From Thermasporomyces sp036564245 (GTDB taxonomy: Bacteria > Actinomycetota > Actinomycetes > Propionibacteriales > Actinopolymorphaceae), in contig DATCKU010000042.1 in NCBI GenBank assembly GCA_036564245.1, forward strand, positions 62,001 through 126,000: DNA of 64,000 nt, written 5' to 3'. Position 1 is the first letter of the stretch; every line of letters begins with the position of its first letter. Under the pieces are notes generated by a model that saw only the letters and a list, made by a program, of their open reading frames with translations, had not been told where the DNA came from and did not search any database. A program made the translations under genes and the position numbers. Of the stretch, positions 26,452 to 35,770 are shown piece after piece.

Positions 26452-26459
26452 TGGTCATT
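26452..26459 (-). repeat. copy of the AATGACCA motif upstream of the enolase paralogue
   Basis: TGGTCATT within CGCCTCGCCTGGTCATTGTG, 19 bp before the enolase-like start. It is the one copy placed before a gene rather than after one. The rest of the 274 bp gap shows nothing clear. Confidence 0.5.
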
Positions 26460-26478
26460 GTGAGAGGAAGCGGGCTGC

Positions 26479-27771
26479 ATGGCCGACGACACGATTGCGG
26501 ACGTCCACGCGTGGCAGGCGCTGGATTCACGCGGTAGACCAACGGTCGGTGTGACGGTCACCACCTCGGCCGGGCATGTGGGCCGTGTGGTCGTACCCTC
26601 CGGCGCGTCGACCGGCTCGCACGAGGCCGTGGAGCTTCGCGATCGCGAATCCGCATACGCCGGATGGGGCGTGCGCGGAGCCGTCCGCAACGTCAACGAC
26701 GTGATCGGCCCGGCGCTCACCGGTAAGCGAGTCCGCGACCAGGTGGCGATCGACACGGTGCTGGAAGAGCTGGACGGGACACCGAACCTCGCCCGACTCG
26801 GCGCCAACGCCGTCCTGGCGGTCTCGATCGCGACGTACGTCTGCGCTGCAGAAAGCGCTCGCATGCCCCTTTATGCGTACGTCGACGAGGAAGCGGGCGA
26901 CCTGCTCCTTCCCAGACCGATGTTCAACATCGTCTCAGGGGGCGCACACGCCGGCCGCCTCATCGACATCCAGGATGTCCTGGCGGTTCCCTTGGCCGCC
27001 GAAACCTTCGACGAGGCGCTCGAGGTCGGGTGCCGGGTGCGCGCGGGCACCGCGGCGGCATTCGACGCACGGAAGCTGGAGAGCAACCTGGTGGCCGACG
27101 AAGGTGGGCTCGCCGGGCGCCTGGCCGGCAACCGGGACGCCCTCGATCTTGTCGTCGAAGGCATCGAGCGATCCGGGCTCACGCCAGGAGTCGACGTCGG
27201 CATCGCCCTCGACATCGCGGCGACCCAGTTCCACGACGGCACGACGTACACGCTGCGTGCCGAGGGCCGGGCGCTCTCCACTGCCGAGCTGGTTGCCGAA
27301 TTGCGCGACTGGTGTGAGGGTTATCCGATTGTCTCGATTGAGGATCCGCTTGCCGAGGACGACTGGGAGGGCTGGGTCCAGGCCAGCCGAACCCTCGGCG
27401 AGGGACGCCAGCTGCTCGGTGACGATCTTTTCGCCACGAACCTGCAACGCCTGCAACGAGGTGTCGAGCTCGCCGCCGGCAACGCAGTGCTCGTCAAACC
27501 CAACCAGGCCGGCACCATCACCCGGACCCGTGCGGTGATCCGGTACGCCCGCGCTCACGGGTACGCCACCGTCCTGAGTGCCCGCTCCGGCGACACGGAG
27601 GACTGCTGGCTTGCCGATCTCGCTGTCGGGTGGCGGACCGGGCAGATCAAGGTGGGCTCCACCATGCGTTCGGAACGTACGGCAAAGTGGAATCGCCTGC
27701 TGGAGATCGAGTCTCGCGCAGGTGGCCGATCACGACTCGCGGCGCCACCCGTGGTGAGGAGAGTCACGTGA
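26479..27771 (+). CDS. divergent enolase (phosphopyruvate hydratase) paralogue
   Basis: A 430-residue enolase-fold protein of full length. Conserved features are GASTGSHEA (loop 1), the NIVSGGAHAG region with its His, VADEGGLAG (Glu), ALDIAAT and SIEDPLAEDDW and GDDLF (metal ligands), and LVKPNQAGT (catalytic Lys). The normally invariant His of SHRSGET is Ala368 (SARSGDTED), and LDSRGNP reads LDSRGRP. It may be a weakened or re-purposed enolase; a housekeeping eno is presumably elsewhere. AGAGGAAG precedes the ATG. It lies 92 bp upstream of putA on the same strand, but no functional link is evident. Confidence 0.88.
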   Translation: MADDTIADVHAWQALDSRGRPTVGVTVTTSAGHVGRVVVPSGASTGSHEAVELRDRESAYAGWGVRGAVRNVNDVIGPALTGKRVRDQVAIDTVLEELDGTPNLARLGANAVLAVSIATYVCAAESARMPLYAYVDEEAGDLLLPRPMFNIVSGGAHAGRLIDIQDVLAVPLAAETFDEALEVGCRVRAGTAAAFDARKLESNLVADEGGLAGRLAGNRDALDLVVEGIERSGLTPGVDVGIALDIAATQFHDGTTYTLRAEGRALSTAELVAELRDWCEGYPIVSIEDPLAEDDWEGWVQASRTLGEGRQLLGDDLFATNLQRLQRGVELAAGNAVLVKPNQAGTITRTRAVIRYARAHGYATVLSARSGDTEDCWLADLAVGWRTGQIKVGSTMRSERTAKWNRLLEIESRAGGRSRLAAPPVVRRVT

Positions 27772-27863
27772 ACTGCCATCCGGATCGAGCGACCGGGGCA
27801 TGCATGATGGTTCTGCCGACAAGCCGTCGACCCGGACCCAAGTGACTTATCCTGGACGAGGAT

Positions 27864-30800
27864 ATGCCAGGTAGCCAGCACGAGAGCGACCCGTCCGAGC
27901 TCGCTGAGCTCACCGCCAGCTCCCGCGAGGTGATCGCGACGGTGCGGCGCTGGCTCGCCGTGTCCGCCGACATCCCAGTCGACAGCTCGGCACGACGTCT
28001 GGCAGAAATCCTCAAGGATCCGCGTGGTTTGCCGTTCGCGGTGAGCTTCGTCGACGGCGTGATCCGACCCGAAGACTCGCGAGTCGCGGCGCGAAACCTC
28101 TCCCTGCTCGCCGACGACCTTCCGACGCGCCTTCCGGCAACGCTGCGTTCAGCGATCCGACTCGGTGCCGCCTGCGGAAAACTCACACCTGGGCTTGTGA
28201 TTCCGGTCGTACGTCGTGTGCTTCGTCACATGGTCGGGCACCTTGTCGTCGACGCGCGTCCGGAGAAACTCGGCAAGGCCATCCGGCGCATCCGCCGTCA
28301 CGGCGTACGACTCAACCTCAACCTGCTTGGCGAGGCCGTGCTCGGCTCCAAGGAGGCGGCCCGACGACTCGAGGGCACGCAGCGGCTGTTGGCCCGAGAC
28401 GACGTGGACTACGTCTCGATCAAGGTGTCGGCGAGCGTGGCACCGCATTCGCCGTGGGCGTTCGATGAAGCCGTCGACGACATCACCCAAGCGCTCACCC
28501 CGCTGTATCGACGTGCTGCCGAGGCCTCGCCGCTGAAGTTCATCAACCTGGACATGGAGGAGTACCGCGACCTCAACCTCACCCTCGCGGTGTTCACCCG
28601 GCTGCTCGACCAGCCCGAGCTTGCCAACCTCGAGGCCGGCATCGCCCTGCAGGCATACCTACCCGACGCGATGGCCACGATGAAACGCCTGCAGGAGTGG
28701 GCGAAAGCCCGCCGCGACCGCGGCGGAGCACCGATCAAGGTGCGTGTGGTCAAAGGCGCCAACCTGCCCATGGAGCGAGTCGACAGCTGGCTGCACAACT
28801 GGCCGCTCGCCACGTGGAGCTCCAAACTCGAAACCGACGTCAACTACAAGCGGGTGCTCGACTACGCCCTGACCCGCGAGCGCATCGACAACGTTCACAT
28901 CGGGGTCGCCGGACACAACCTGTTCGACATCGCCCTTGCCTGGCATCTGGCGCGGGCGCGTGGGGTGAACCACGGCGTGGACTTCGAGATGCTGCTCGGA
29001 ATGGCACCGGGTCAGGCCGAAGCGGTACGTCGCGATGTCGGCAACCTGCTGCTGTACGTACCTGTCGTACATCCCGACGAGTTCGACGTGGCGCTCGCCT
29101 ACCTGGTGCGTCGACTCGACGAGGCGGCGAGCGGCGAGAACTTCATGTCCGCAGTCCTCGACCTGCACGACGACGCGGCATTGTTCGATCGCGAGAAGGA
29201 TCGGTTCCTCGCTTCCCTGCAGGGCCTCGACCGCAAGACACCCGAGCCGAACCGACGGCAGGATCGGCGTGCTTCCTTGGGCAGTTCCCACGAGCTGGCA
29301 CCGGGAGAGTTCCACAACACGGCCGACACCGACCCTGCCATCGGCGCGAACGTCGTCTGGGCACGGGAGATCCTGCAGCGTGCCCGCGACAGCGATCTGG
29401 GATCAGACCTCGTGCACGCCACGACCGTGAAGACCTCACGCGATCTCGACGTGCTGATCACTCGTGTCGTGCAGAACGGCGAGTCCTGGCGTGCGCTGTC
29501 TGGACGGGAGCGCGCCGGCTACCTTCGCAAGGCGGCGGCCGCACTCGAACGGCGACGGGCCGAGCTCATCGAGGTCATGGTCGCCGAGGCGGGCAAGACC
29601 TTCGACCAGGCCGATCCTGAAGTATCCGAGGCGATCGACTTCGCGAACTACTACGCCACGCTGGCCGAAGAACTCGACACGGTCGATGGCGCGACGGCCA
29701 GGCCGGTGCGGCTCACGGTCGTCACACCACCGTGGAACTTCCCCGTTGCGATCCCGACTGGCATGACCCTCGGCGCTCTGGCCGCCGGCTCACCGGTCGT
29801 CGTCAAGCCGGCTCCCCAGACCCCACGGTGCGGTGCCGTCGTAGCCGAGACCTTGTGGCAGGCCGGAATCCCATCCGACGCGCTCGGTCTCGTGCAGCTC
29901 AGCGAGTCCGAGCTGGGCAGTCAGCTGGTCGCAGACCCACGCGTCGACCGGCTGCTGCTCACCGGTGCGTACGACACGGCTGAGCGGTTCCGCTCGTTCC
30001 GCCGCGATCTGCCCCTGTTGGCAGAGACCAGCGGAAAGAACGCCATCGTGGTCACGCCCAGCGCAGACATCGACCTGGCGGTCAAGGACGTCGTGGCCTC
30101 CGCGTTCGGCCACGCCGGCCAGAAGTGCTCAGCGGCGTCGCTCGTGATCCTGGTCGGTTCGGTCGCGTCGTCGAGACGGTTTCGCGAGCAGCTCGTCGAC
30201 GCGGTGACGTCACTGCGGGTCGGCCCTTCGTACGACCCGACGACCCAGATGGGGCCGCTGATCGGACCGGCCGAAGGCAAGCTGCTGCGCGCACTCACCG
30301 AGCTCGGTCCAGGCGAGTCGTGGGTGGTCGCACCTCGCAAGCTGGATGCTGCGGGCCAGCTGTGGTCTCCAGGAGTCAAGGAAGGCGTCCAACCGGGCTC
30401 GGAGTACCACATGATCGAGTACTTCGGGCCGGTGCTCGGCATCATGACCGCCGAAACCCTGGAACAGGCCATCGAGCTGCAGAACCAGGTTCCCTACGGC
30501 CTCACCGCTGGACTGCACAGCCTCGACCCCGACGAGGTGCAGCTGTGGCTCGGTCGTGTGCAAGCCGGAAATCTCTACGTCAACCGAGGCATCACAGGCG
30601 CCATCGTGCGCCGCCAGCCTTTCGGCGGTTGGAAGCGCTCCGCAGTGGGGCCTGGAGCCAAGGCGGGCGGACCCAACTACCTGATCGGCTTGTGTGACTG
30701 GGAGTCCGCTCCGGCCACCGCGACCGCGACCGTTCCGGCCGGCCCAGCCAGGCTGCTCGATGCGGCACGAACCGCCGACCTCGAACCAGGAGCTCTGGAG

Positions 30801-31322
30801 TTCGTGGAGCGGGCGCTGCGAAGCGATGCCGCGGCCTGGGAGCAGGAGTTCGGCACGGCACGAGACGTTACGGGCCTGCCCGTCGAGCGCAACATTCTGC
30901 GGTATCTCCCGCATCCGGTCGCGATCCGGGCATGTGAAGGGTCGACGCTCGCCGAGCTGCTCCGCGTCGCCGCCGCCGGCGTCTGCGCGGGCGCGCCGAT
31001 CAACGTCTCGACGTCGGCTGAGCTGCCGTCGGACGTTCGTCGCGTCCTGCACGATCTCGGTGTCACGCTCGTGCGAGAGGACGACGCTGGTTGGCTGAAG
31101 CGGGCCGGCCAGCTGGGGTCCGGACGCATCCGGCTTCTCGGCGGGTCGGTCACAAAGCTGTATGAAGCAATCGGCGGGCGGCCCGATATCGCCATCTACG
31201 CTCAACCGGTCACCGAGTCCGGGCGGGTCGAGTTGCTGCCCTTCCTGCAAGAGCAAGCCGTCAGCATCACCACTCACCGCTTCGGGACGATTCTTCCGCA
31301 GTTCCTTGCAATCACCACGTAA
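27864..31322 (+). CDS. putA: bifunctional proline dehydrogenase / delta-1-pyrroline-5-carboxylate dehydrogenase
   Basis: A 1152-residue PutA. The FAD-dependent proline dehydrogenase barrel spans about residues 85-440 (KVSASVAPHSPWAFDEAVDD, KVRVVKGANLPMERVD). The NAD-dependent P5C dehydrogenase is at about 500-970, with Glu in ETSGKNAIV and catalytic Cys755 in HAGQKCSAAS. A C-terminal tail of about 180 residues follows. It converts proline to glutamate through channelled P5C. There is no N-terminal ribbon-helix-helix domain, so it is not a self-repressor of the E. coli kind. ATG preceded by GGACGAGG. It stands as a single gene. Confidence 0.95.
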   Translation: MPGSQHESDPSELAELTASSREVIATVRRWLAVSADIPVDSSARRLAEILKDPRGLPFAVSFVDGVIRPEDSRVAARNLSLLADDLPTRLPATLRSAIRLGAACGKLTPGLVIPVVRRVLRHMVGHLVVDARPEKLGKAIRRIRRHGVRLNLNLLGEAVLGSKEAARRLEGTQRLLARDDVDYVSIKVSASVAPHSPWAFDEAVDDITQALTPLYRRAAEASPLKFINLDMEEYRDLNLTLAVFTRLLDQPELANLEAGIALQAYLPDAMATMKRLQEWAKARRDRGGAPIKVRVVKGANLPMERVDSWLHNWPLATWSSKLETDVNYKRVLDYALTRERIDNVHIGVAGHNLFDIALAWHLARARGVNHGVDFEMLLGMAPGQAEAVRRDVGNLLLYVPVVHPDEFDVALAYLVRRLDEAASGENFMSAVLDLHDDAALFDREKDRFLASLQGLDRKTPEPNRRQDRRASLGSSHELAPGEFHNTADTDPAIGANVVWAREILQRARDSDLGSDLVHATTVKTSRDLDVLITRVVQNGESWRALSGRERAGYLRKAAAALERRRAELIEVMVAEAGKTFDQADPEVSEAIDFANYYATLAEELDTVDGATARPVRLTVVTPPWNFPVAIPTGMTLGALAAGSPVVVKPAPQTPRCGAVVAETLWQAGIPSDALGLVQLSESELGSQLVADPRVDRLLLTGAYDTAERFRSFRRDLPLLAETSGKNAIVVTPSADIDLAVKDVVASAFGHAGQKCSAASLVILVGSVASSRRFREQLVDAVTSLRVGPSYDPTTQMGPLIGPAEGKLLRALTELGPGESWVVAPRKLDAAGQLWSPGVKEGVQPGSEYHMIEYFGPVLGIMTAETLEQAIELQNQVPYGLTAGLHSLDPDEVQLWLGRVQAGNLYVNRGITGAIVRRQPFGGWKRSAVGPGAKAGGPNYLIGLCDWESAPATATATVPAGPARLLDAARTADLEPGALEFVERALRSDAAAWEQEFGTARDVTGLPVERNILRYLPHPVAIRACEGSTLAELLRVAAAGVCAGAPINVSTSAELPSDVRRVLHDLGVTLVREDDAGWLKRAGQLGSGRIRLLGGSVTKLYEAIGGRPDIAIYAQPVTESGRVELLPFLQEQAVSITTHRFGTILPQFLAITT

Positions 31323-31359
31323 GGGAATCCACCAAAGTCTGATTTGTTCGGCTTGAACT

Positions 31360-32541
31360 GTGCGACAGTTCGCATTAGCGTCGCGACCTGTAGGGCTCGT
31401 CGAGTTGTACCGTGTCTTTGTGGTCAAGGCGGTTCAGATATCGGCTGACCTCAAAGCACACGCGATCTGGGTCCTTCAACTTCTCGGCGTTGCCGTGGCG
31501 TATTACGCCGGCACTCAGGTCAGTGTGCTCACCATTCCGCTCGGCCTGCCTGTGACCTCACTGTGGTTTTCGGCGGGAATTGGCCTGGCATGTCTTTTCT
31601 ACCTCGGGGTCCGGATATGGCCGGGCATCATGGTGGGCTCGTTCATGTCCAACATCGATGTCGTCCCGCCGTTGGAAGCTTTACTGGTCGCCACAGGAAA
31701 CACGCTTGCCCCGCTTTGTGCTTATCTCGTGCTGCGCCGTGTCGGCTTCCGCCTCGAGCTGGACCGGGTCCGAGATGCCGTCATGTTGGTCGTCCTGGGC
31801 GCCTTCGCCGGGATGATGGTGAGCGCGTGGATCGGCACCACCGCGCTGGTCGTCGCCCAGGTGTGGGCCGCCTCCGCGTTCGTCTCCGTATGGGCGGTCT
31901 GGTGGTCCAGTGACGTCCTGGGCGTGTTGGCAATCACGCCACTCCTGCTCGCGATACCCAAATATCGGCAAACGATCAAGAACTGGTCGGGCTGGCGGTG
32001 GGCGGAACTGACCGGCCTCATCGCGGTCACAACGGCCCTTGTGGTGTTGGTCAGTCGAGATCTCGGGATCCTCTTCCTGGCGTTCCCGCTCATCATCGTC
32101 GTGGCCCTGCGGTTCCAGCTGATCGGTGTCGCACCCTGCGCACTGATCGTTTCGGCGGCGGCCATCGAGATGGCGACCAACGGGGACGGCCCGTTCGGTG
32201 GGCGTTCTCTCTTGAGCAACGTCATGCTCCTCCAGGTGTTCAACGGCACCTTCGTCCTCACGGGCTTGCTTCTCGCCGCGGTGGTCACGCAATGGCGCGA
32301 GGCACGCCAGGACGTCGAGCAGACCTGCATGCGGCTGGCTGAGGTCGTACAACGGCTGCAGGAGAGCCTGCTACCGAGCACGGACCAGTTGCTCGAGCGG
32401 GCAGTCGACGCGGCGCGTGAAAGCTCCGAGACCGAGCAGCCGGCCGACGGGATGTCGGTGCCTGACGATCCGTGGGCGCGCGGAATCGGCTACCGCATGG
32501 GCACGTTCCGCACGCGCAGGCGACGCTCAGCCGGTAGCTGA
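31360..32541 (+). CDS. MASE1 domain membrane protein without an output domain
   Basis: A 393-residue protein with about eight hydrophobic helices forming a MASE1 sensor (LGLPVTSLWFSAGIGLACLF, WAVWWSSDVLGVLAITPLLL, RDLGILFLAFPLIIVVALRF). MASE1 normally precedes a kinase, GGDEF or PP2C domain. Here only a short coiled segment (VEQTCMRLAEVVQRLQESLLPS) and a polar tail follow. LQESLLPS resembles the linker ahead of PP2C/RsbU phosphatase domains, so this may be a truncated descendant. The start is uncertain: GTG at 31360 is used, and a GTG near 31420 is also possible. Confidence 0.78.
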   Translation: MRQFALASRPVGLVELYRVFVVKAVQISADLKAHAIWVLQLLGVAVAYYAGTQVSVLTIPLGLPVTSLWFSAGIGLACLFYLGVRIWPGIMVGSFMSNIDVVPPLEALLVATGNTLAPLCAYLVLRRVGFRLELDRVRDAVMLVVLGAFAGMMVSAWIGTTALVVAQVWAASAFVSVWAVWWSSDVLGVLAITPLLLAIPKYRQTIKNWSGWRWAELTGLIAVTTALVVLVSRDLGILFLAFPLIIVVALRFQLIGVAPCALIVSAAAIEMATNGDGPFGGRSLLSNVMLLQVFNGTFVLTGLLLAAVVTQWREARQDVEQTCMRLAEVVQRLQESLLPSTDQLLERAVDAARESSETEQPADGMSVPDDPWARGIGYRMGTFRTRRRRSAGS

Positions 32542-32545
32542 AATC

Positions 32546-33289
32546 TCAGCGGAGGTAGGACGCGCCGTTGAGGTCGAGGATGGCACCCGTGGCGAGCTCG
32601 GCCTCGGCGGACGCGAGGTAGAGGACCGCAGCAGCGACCTCCTCAGGCCGGCCCACCCGACCCAGAGGGCTCTGCGCCCGGATCTCGTCTCCCTGGTCAC
32701 CGCTCAGCGCCTCTGCCGCCATGTCGGTCTCGACGAATCCAGGCGCGACCGTCGTCACTGCGATGCCGCGGGGTCCGAGCGCCCGGGCAAGCGACTGGCC
32801 CAGCGAGTTGAGACCGGCCTTGCTCGCTCCGTACGCGGGTTGGCGGGGCTCGCCCCGGAACGCTCCTCGTGACGAGATGTTGATGATGCGGCCGCCTGGC
32901 CGCATGTGCCGAACCGCGCACCAGCACAGGTTCGCCGGTCCGAGAAGGTTGACGGCGAGCGTGTCCATCCAGGCCTGCTGCCATTCGTCGTACGTCACGT
33001 CGTCGATGCGGTGCTCGACGTAGATCCCGGCGTTGTTGACCAGCACGTCGATCCGACCGAATGCCTCGACGACGGTCTGCACCATCGCCGCAATGGCGGC
33101 GGGATCGGCGAGCTCGGCCTGCACCACGATGTGACCGTCACCGGGTAGCGACGCGCGCACCGACTCCACGAGCTCCGGTGAGCTTCGGTGGTGAAGTGCC
33201 ACCCGGTCGCCTGCCTCGGCGAAGGCGCGCGCTACCGCGGCACCGATCCCCCGTGACGCTCCCGTGACGAGCACCGCACGATCCGGCAT
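32546..33289 (-). CDS. SDR family oxidoreductase, FabG-like
   Basis: A 247-residue short-chain dehydrogenase. TGASRGIG binds NAD(P). The NNAG motif and a catalytic Ser in INISSRG are followed by Tyr and Lys in PAYGASKAG. Near the C-terminus VAPGFVETDM is FabG-like. The likely role is reduction of a 3-oxoacyl or related carbonyl. The ATG at 33289 has a perfect AGGAGG site; the upstream extension to 33325 is not needed. It follows paaB on the same strand at about 90 bp and may be co-transcribed. Confidence 0.9.
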   Translation of the reverse strand: MPDRAVLVTGASRGIGAAVARAFAEAGDRVALHHRSSPELVESVRASLPGDGHIVVQAELADPAAIAAMVQTVVEAFGRIDVLVNNAGIYVEHRIDDVTYDEWQQAWMDTLAVNLLGPANLCWCAVRHMRPGGRIINISSRGAFRGEPRQPAYGASKAGLNSLGQSLARALGPRGIAVTTVAPGFVETDMAAEALSGDQGDEIRAQSPLGRVGRPEEVAAAVLYLASAEAELATGAILDLNGASYLR

Positions 33290-33378
33290 GGGTTCCTCCT
33301 GCTTCTCCCGGCCAGCCCCGTGCAAGAAACCTACCTTGGCGGATCAGCAGCGCGGTGCATCGCGGAGAGCGGCCGCGG

Positions 33379-33669
33379 TCAGATGTGCGGAGTGTCCTCG
33401 GGAATCTCGTAGAACGTCGGGTGCCGGTAGACCTTGTCGGCGCTGGGGTCGAAGAACGGGTCCTTCTCGTCCGGGCTCGACGCCGTGATGTCTGCCGAAC
33501 GCACGACCCAGATGCTCACGCCTTCGTTGCGTCTTGTGTAGAGGTCACGCGCGTGGTGGAGCGCCATGCGCTCATCGGCCGCGTGCAGCGAGCCCACGTG
33601 CACGTGGCTGAGCCCGCGCCGTGGACGTACGAAGACCTCGAACAGCGGCCAGTCCGGCTCGATGCTCAT
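33379..33669 (-). CDS. paaB: phenylacetyl-CoA epoxidase subunit PaaB
   Basis: A 96-residue protein matching PaaB closely: WPLFEVFVRPRRGLSHVHVG, ARDLYTRRNEGVSIWVV, then KVYRHPTFYEIPED. PaaB is the small structural subunit of the ring 1,2-phenylacetyl-CoA epoxidase and normally sits in paaABCDE. Here it overlaps the stop of paaZ by 4 bp (ATGA), while paaA, C, D and E are absent from the window. Either the remaining subunits are encoded elsewhere or this PaaB serves a different complex. Confidence 0.92.
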   Translation of the reverse strand: MSIEPDWPLFEVFVRPRRGLSHVHVGSLHAADERMALHHARDLYTRRNEGVSIWVVRSADITASSPDEKDPFFDPSADKVYRHPTFYEIPEDTPHI

Positions 33670-35720
33670 GCGCTGCCATCCTTGCCGGCGGGTTCCTTGG
33701 CGACGAGGGTCAAGACGTCGTAGGTCGCAACAGTCTCGTCACGCTGGTTGGTGATCTCGGTGTGCCAGCGGACCTCGCCGTAGCTCGCGTTCTCTCGTGG
33801 GGTGATCTGCTTCGCGGTCAGTGTGACGGTGAGCACGTCGCCCGGCTTGACCGGCGTCAGGAACCGGAGGTTGTCCAGCCCGGCGTTCGCCAGCACCGGA
33901 CCGGGCTCCGGGGAGACGAAGAGCCCGGCAGCCAACGACACGACGAGGTAGCCGTGCGCGACGATGCCCTGGAAGAACTCGTTAGCCGCCGCGGCCTCGG
34001 GATCGGTGTGTGCGTAGAACGTGTCGCCCGTGAACTCCGCGAAGCGGTCGATGTCCTCCTTCGTGACCACACGGGGCCCTGCGGTGACGCTGTCACCGAT
34101 GCGCAACTCAGCAAGGGACTTCCGGAACGGATGGACACTCTCGTCCCGCTCACTGCCCGGCGTCCACCGGTTGGTCACCGCGGTGAGGACGTTCGGGCTC
34201 GCCTGCACGGCGGTGCGCTGCATGTGGTGCAGCACGCCACGGATCCCGCCCAGCTCCTCGCCACCGCCGGCTCGCCCCGGTCCACCATGCACGAGAACAG
34301 GCAGCGGAGCGCCGTGCCCCGTGGACTCGGCGGCGTTGTCGCGGTTGAGCACGAGCAGCCGTCCGTGCCACGGCGCCACGCCGAGCACCACCTGTCGTGC
34401 GAAGTCGGCGTCGCCGGTCACGATCGAGCCGGCCAGACTTCCGGCCCCACGCGCGGCGAGCTCGATGACCTGCTGGGTCGACTCGTACGGAAGCAGCGTG
34501 GAGACCGGCCCGAACGCCTCGACCTCGTGGAACTCTGGCCGGTCAGCAGTGTCGGCGCGCAGCAAGATGGGCGAGAGGAACGCGCCGCGCTCGGCGTCGG
34601 CATCGATGACGTCGACACGCTGCGGGTCGCCGAACACGAACGTCGCGGTGTCGGTCAGCGCCTTGAGCGATCGACGCACCTCCTCACGCTGCTCCAAGCT
34701 GGCGAGCGCTCCCATGCGGACGTCTGGTGATGCCGGATTGCCCACGCGCACCTCAGCGAGCTTTGCAGCAACCGCGTCCGCCACCGCATCGAGCTGTCGG
34801 GTCGGCACGAATGCCCGCCGGATGGCCGTGCACTTCTGCCCGGCCTTGACCGTCATCTCGGTGACGAGCTGCGACACATAGAGGTCGAACTCCTCGGTGC
34901 CCGGAGTCGCGTCCGGCCCGAGGATCGAGAGGTTGAGCGAGTCGGCTTCGGCGTTGAACCGCACGGCGTTTCGTACGATCGCAGGATGGGTGCGCAGCTT
35001 CTGCGCCGTCGCGGCCGAGCCGGTGAACGCCACGATGTCCTGTGCTGTCAGGTGATCCAGCAGGTCACCAGCACCTCCGGCGATCACCTGGATGGCACCC
35101 TCGGGAACGAGACCTGAGTCGACGATCAGCTCGACGAGTCGGACGGTGAGGTACGCAGTCTGGCTGGCCGGCTTCACCAGGCTGGGCATGCCCGCGAGGA
35201 ATGCGGGGGCGAACTTCTCCAACGGACCCCAGACCGGGAAGTTGAACGCGTTGATCTGCACCGCCACACCCAGCAAGGGCGTGAGAATGTGCTGACCGAC
35301 GAAGCCACCGTGCTTTCCCAGCGGCTCGACCGGCCCTTCCACGTAGACCGTGTCGTTCGGTAACTCCCGCCTTCCCTTGCTGGAGTACGAGAACAGCACG
35401 GAAATCCCGCCGTCGACGTCGTACCGCGCGTCGTAATGTGTCGCACCGGCGCGTTTGGACAGCGCATAGAGCTCTTCCCTGTGTTCGCGCAGGTACAACG
35501 CGAGCTCCTTGAGCAGGAGGGCTCGTTGGTGGAAGGTCAGCTCACGAATCGCCGGACCGCCGACGCGTCGGCCGTACTCCAACGCCTCCGCCTTGTCGAT
35601 GCCAGCGGATGAGAGGCGTGCGACCTCCTCACCGGTCACCGCATCCAGCAGTGGTACGCCGGACTCCGCGGGCTCGCGCCACGCGCCCGCTACGTAGCTG
35701 CGCAACGTCCCCATGCTCAT
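33666..35720 (-). CDS. paaZ: oxepin-CoA hydrolase / 3-oxo-5,6-dehydrosuberyl-CoA semialdehyde dehydrogenase PaaZ
   Basis: A 684-residue fusion. The N-terminal aldehyde dehydrogenase (about residues 1-530) has Glu258 (FNAEADS) and nucleophile Cys297 (VKAGQKCTAI). The C-terminal MaoC-type hydratase (about 545-680) shows FAEFTGDTFYAHTDPEAAAA and the hot-dog helix GIVAHGYLVVSLAAGLFV. PaaZ opens the oxepin ring and oxidises the resulting semialdehyde in aerobic phenylacetate breakdown. I start it at the ATG at 35720 (MSMGTLRSYVAGAW) with AGAAGGGG upstream. The open frame extends much further, but that part only overlaps the E1 beta gene. It is 50 bp downstream of E1 beta. Confidence 0.94.
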   Translation of the reverse strand: MSMGTLRSYVAGAWREPAESGVPLLDAVTGEEVARLSSAGIDKAEALEYGRRVGGPAIRELTFHQRALLLKELALYLREHREELYALSKRAGATHYDARYDVDGGISVLFSYSSKGRRELPNDTVYVEGPVEPLGKHGGFVGQHILTPLLGVAVQINAFNFPVWGPLEKFAPAFLAGMPSLVKPASQTAYLTVRLVELIVDSGLVPEGAIQVIAGGAGDLLDHLTAQDIVAFTGSAATAQKLRTHPAIVRNAVRFNAEADSLNLSILGPDATPGTEEFDLYVSQLVTEMTVKAGQKCTAIRRAFVPTRQLDAVADAVAAKLAEVRVGNPASPDVRMGALASLEQREEVRRSLKALTDTATFVFGDPQRVDVIDADAERGAFLSPILLRADTADRPEFHEVEAFGPVSTLLPYESTQQVIELAARGAGSLAGSIVTGDADFARQVVLGVAPWHGRLLVLNRDNAAESTGHGAPLPVLVHGGPGRAGGGEELGGIRGVLHHMQRTAVQASPNVLTAVTNRWTPGSERDESVHPFRKSLAELRIGDSVTAGPRVVTKEDIDRFAEFTGDTFYAHTDPEAAAANEFFQGIVAHGYLVVSLAAGLFVSPEPGPVLANAGLDNLRFLTPVKPGDVLTVTLTAKQITPRENASYGEVRWHTEITNQRDETVATYDVLTLVAKEPAGKDGSA

Positions 35721-35770
35721 CGGAGAGCCCCTTCTTTCGCGCACGCCGCTTTCCGCACATCGTAGGTTCG

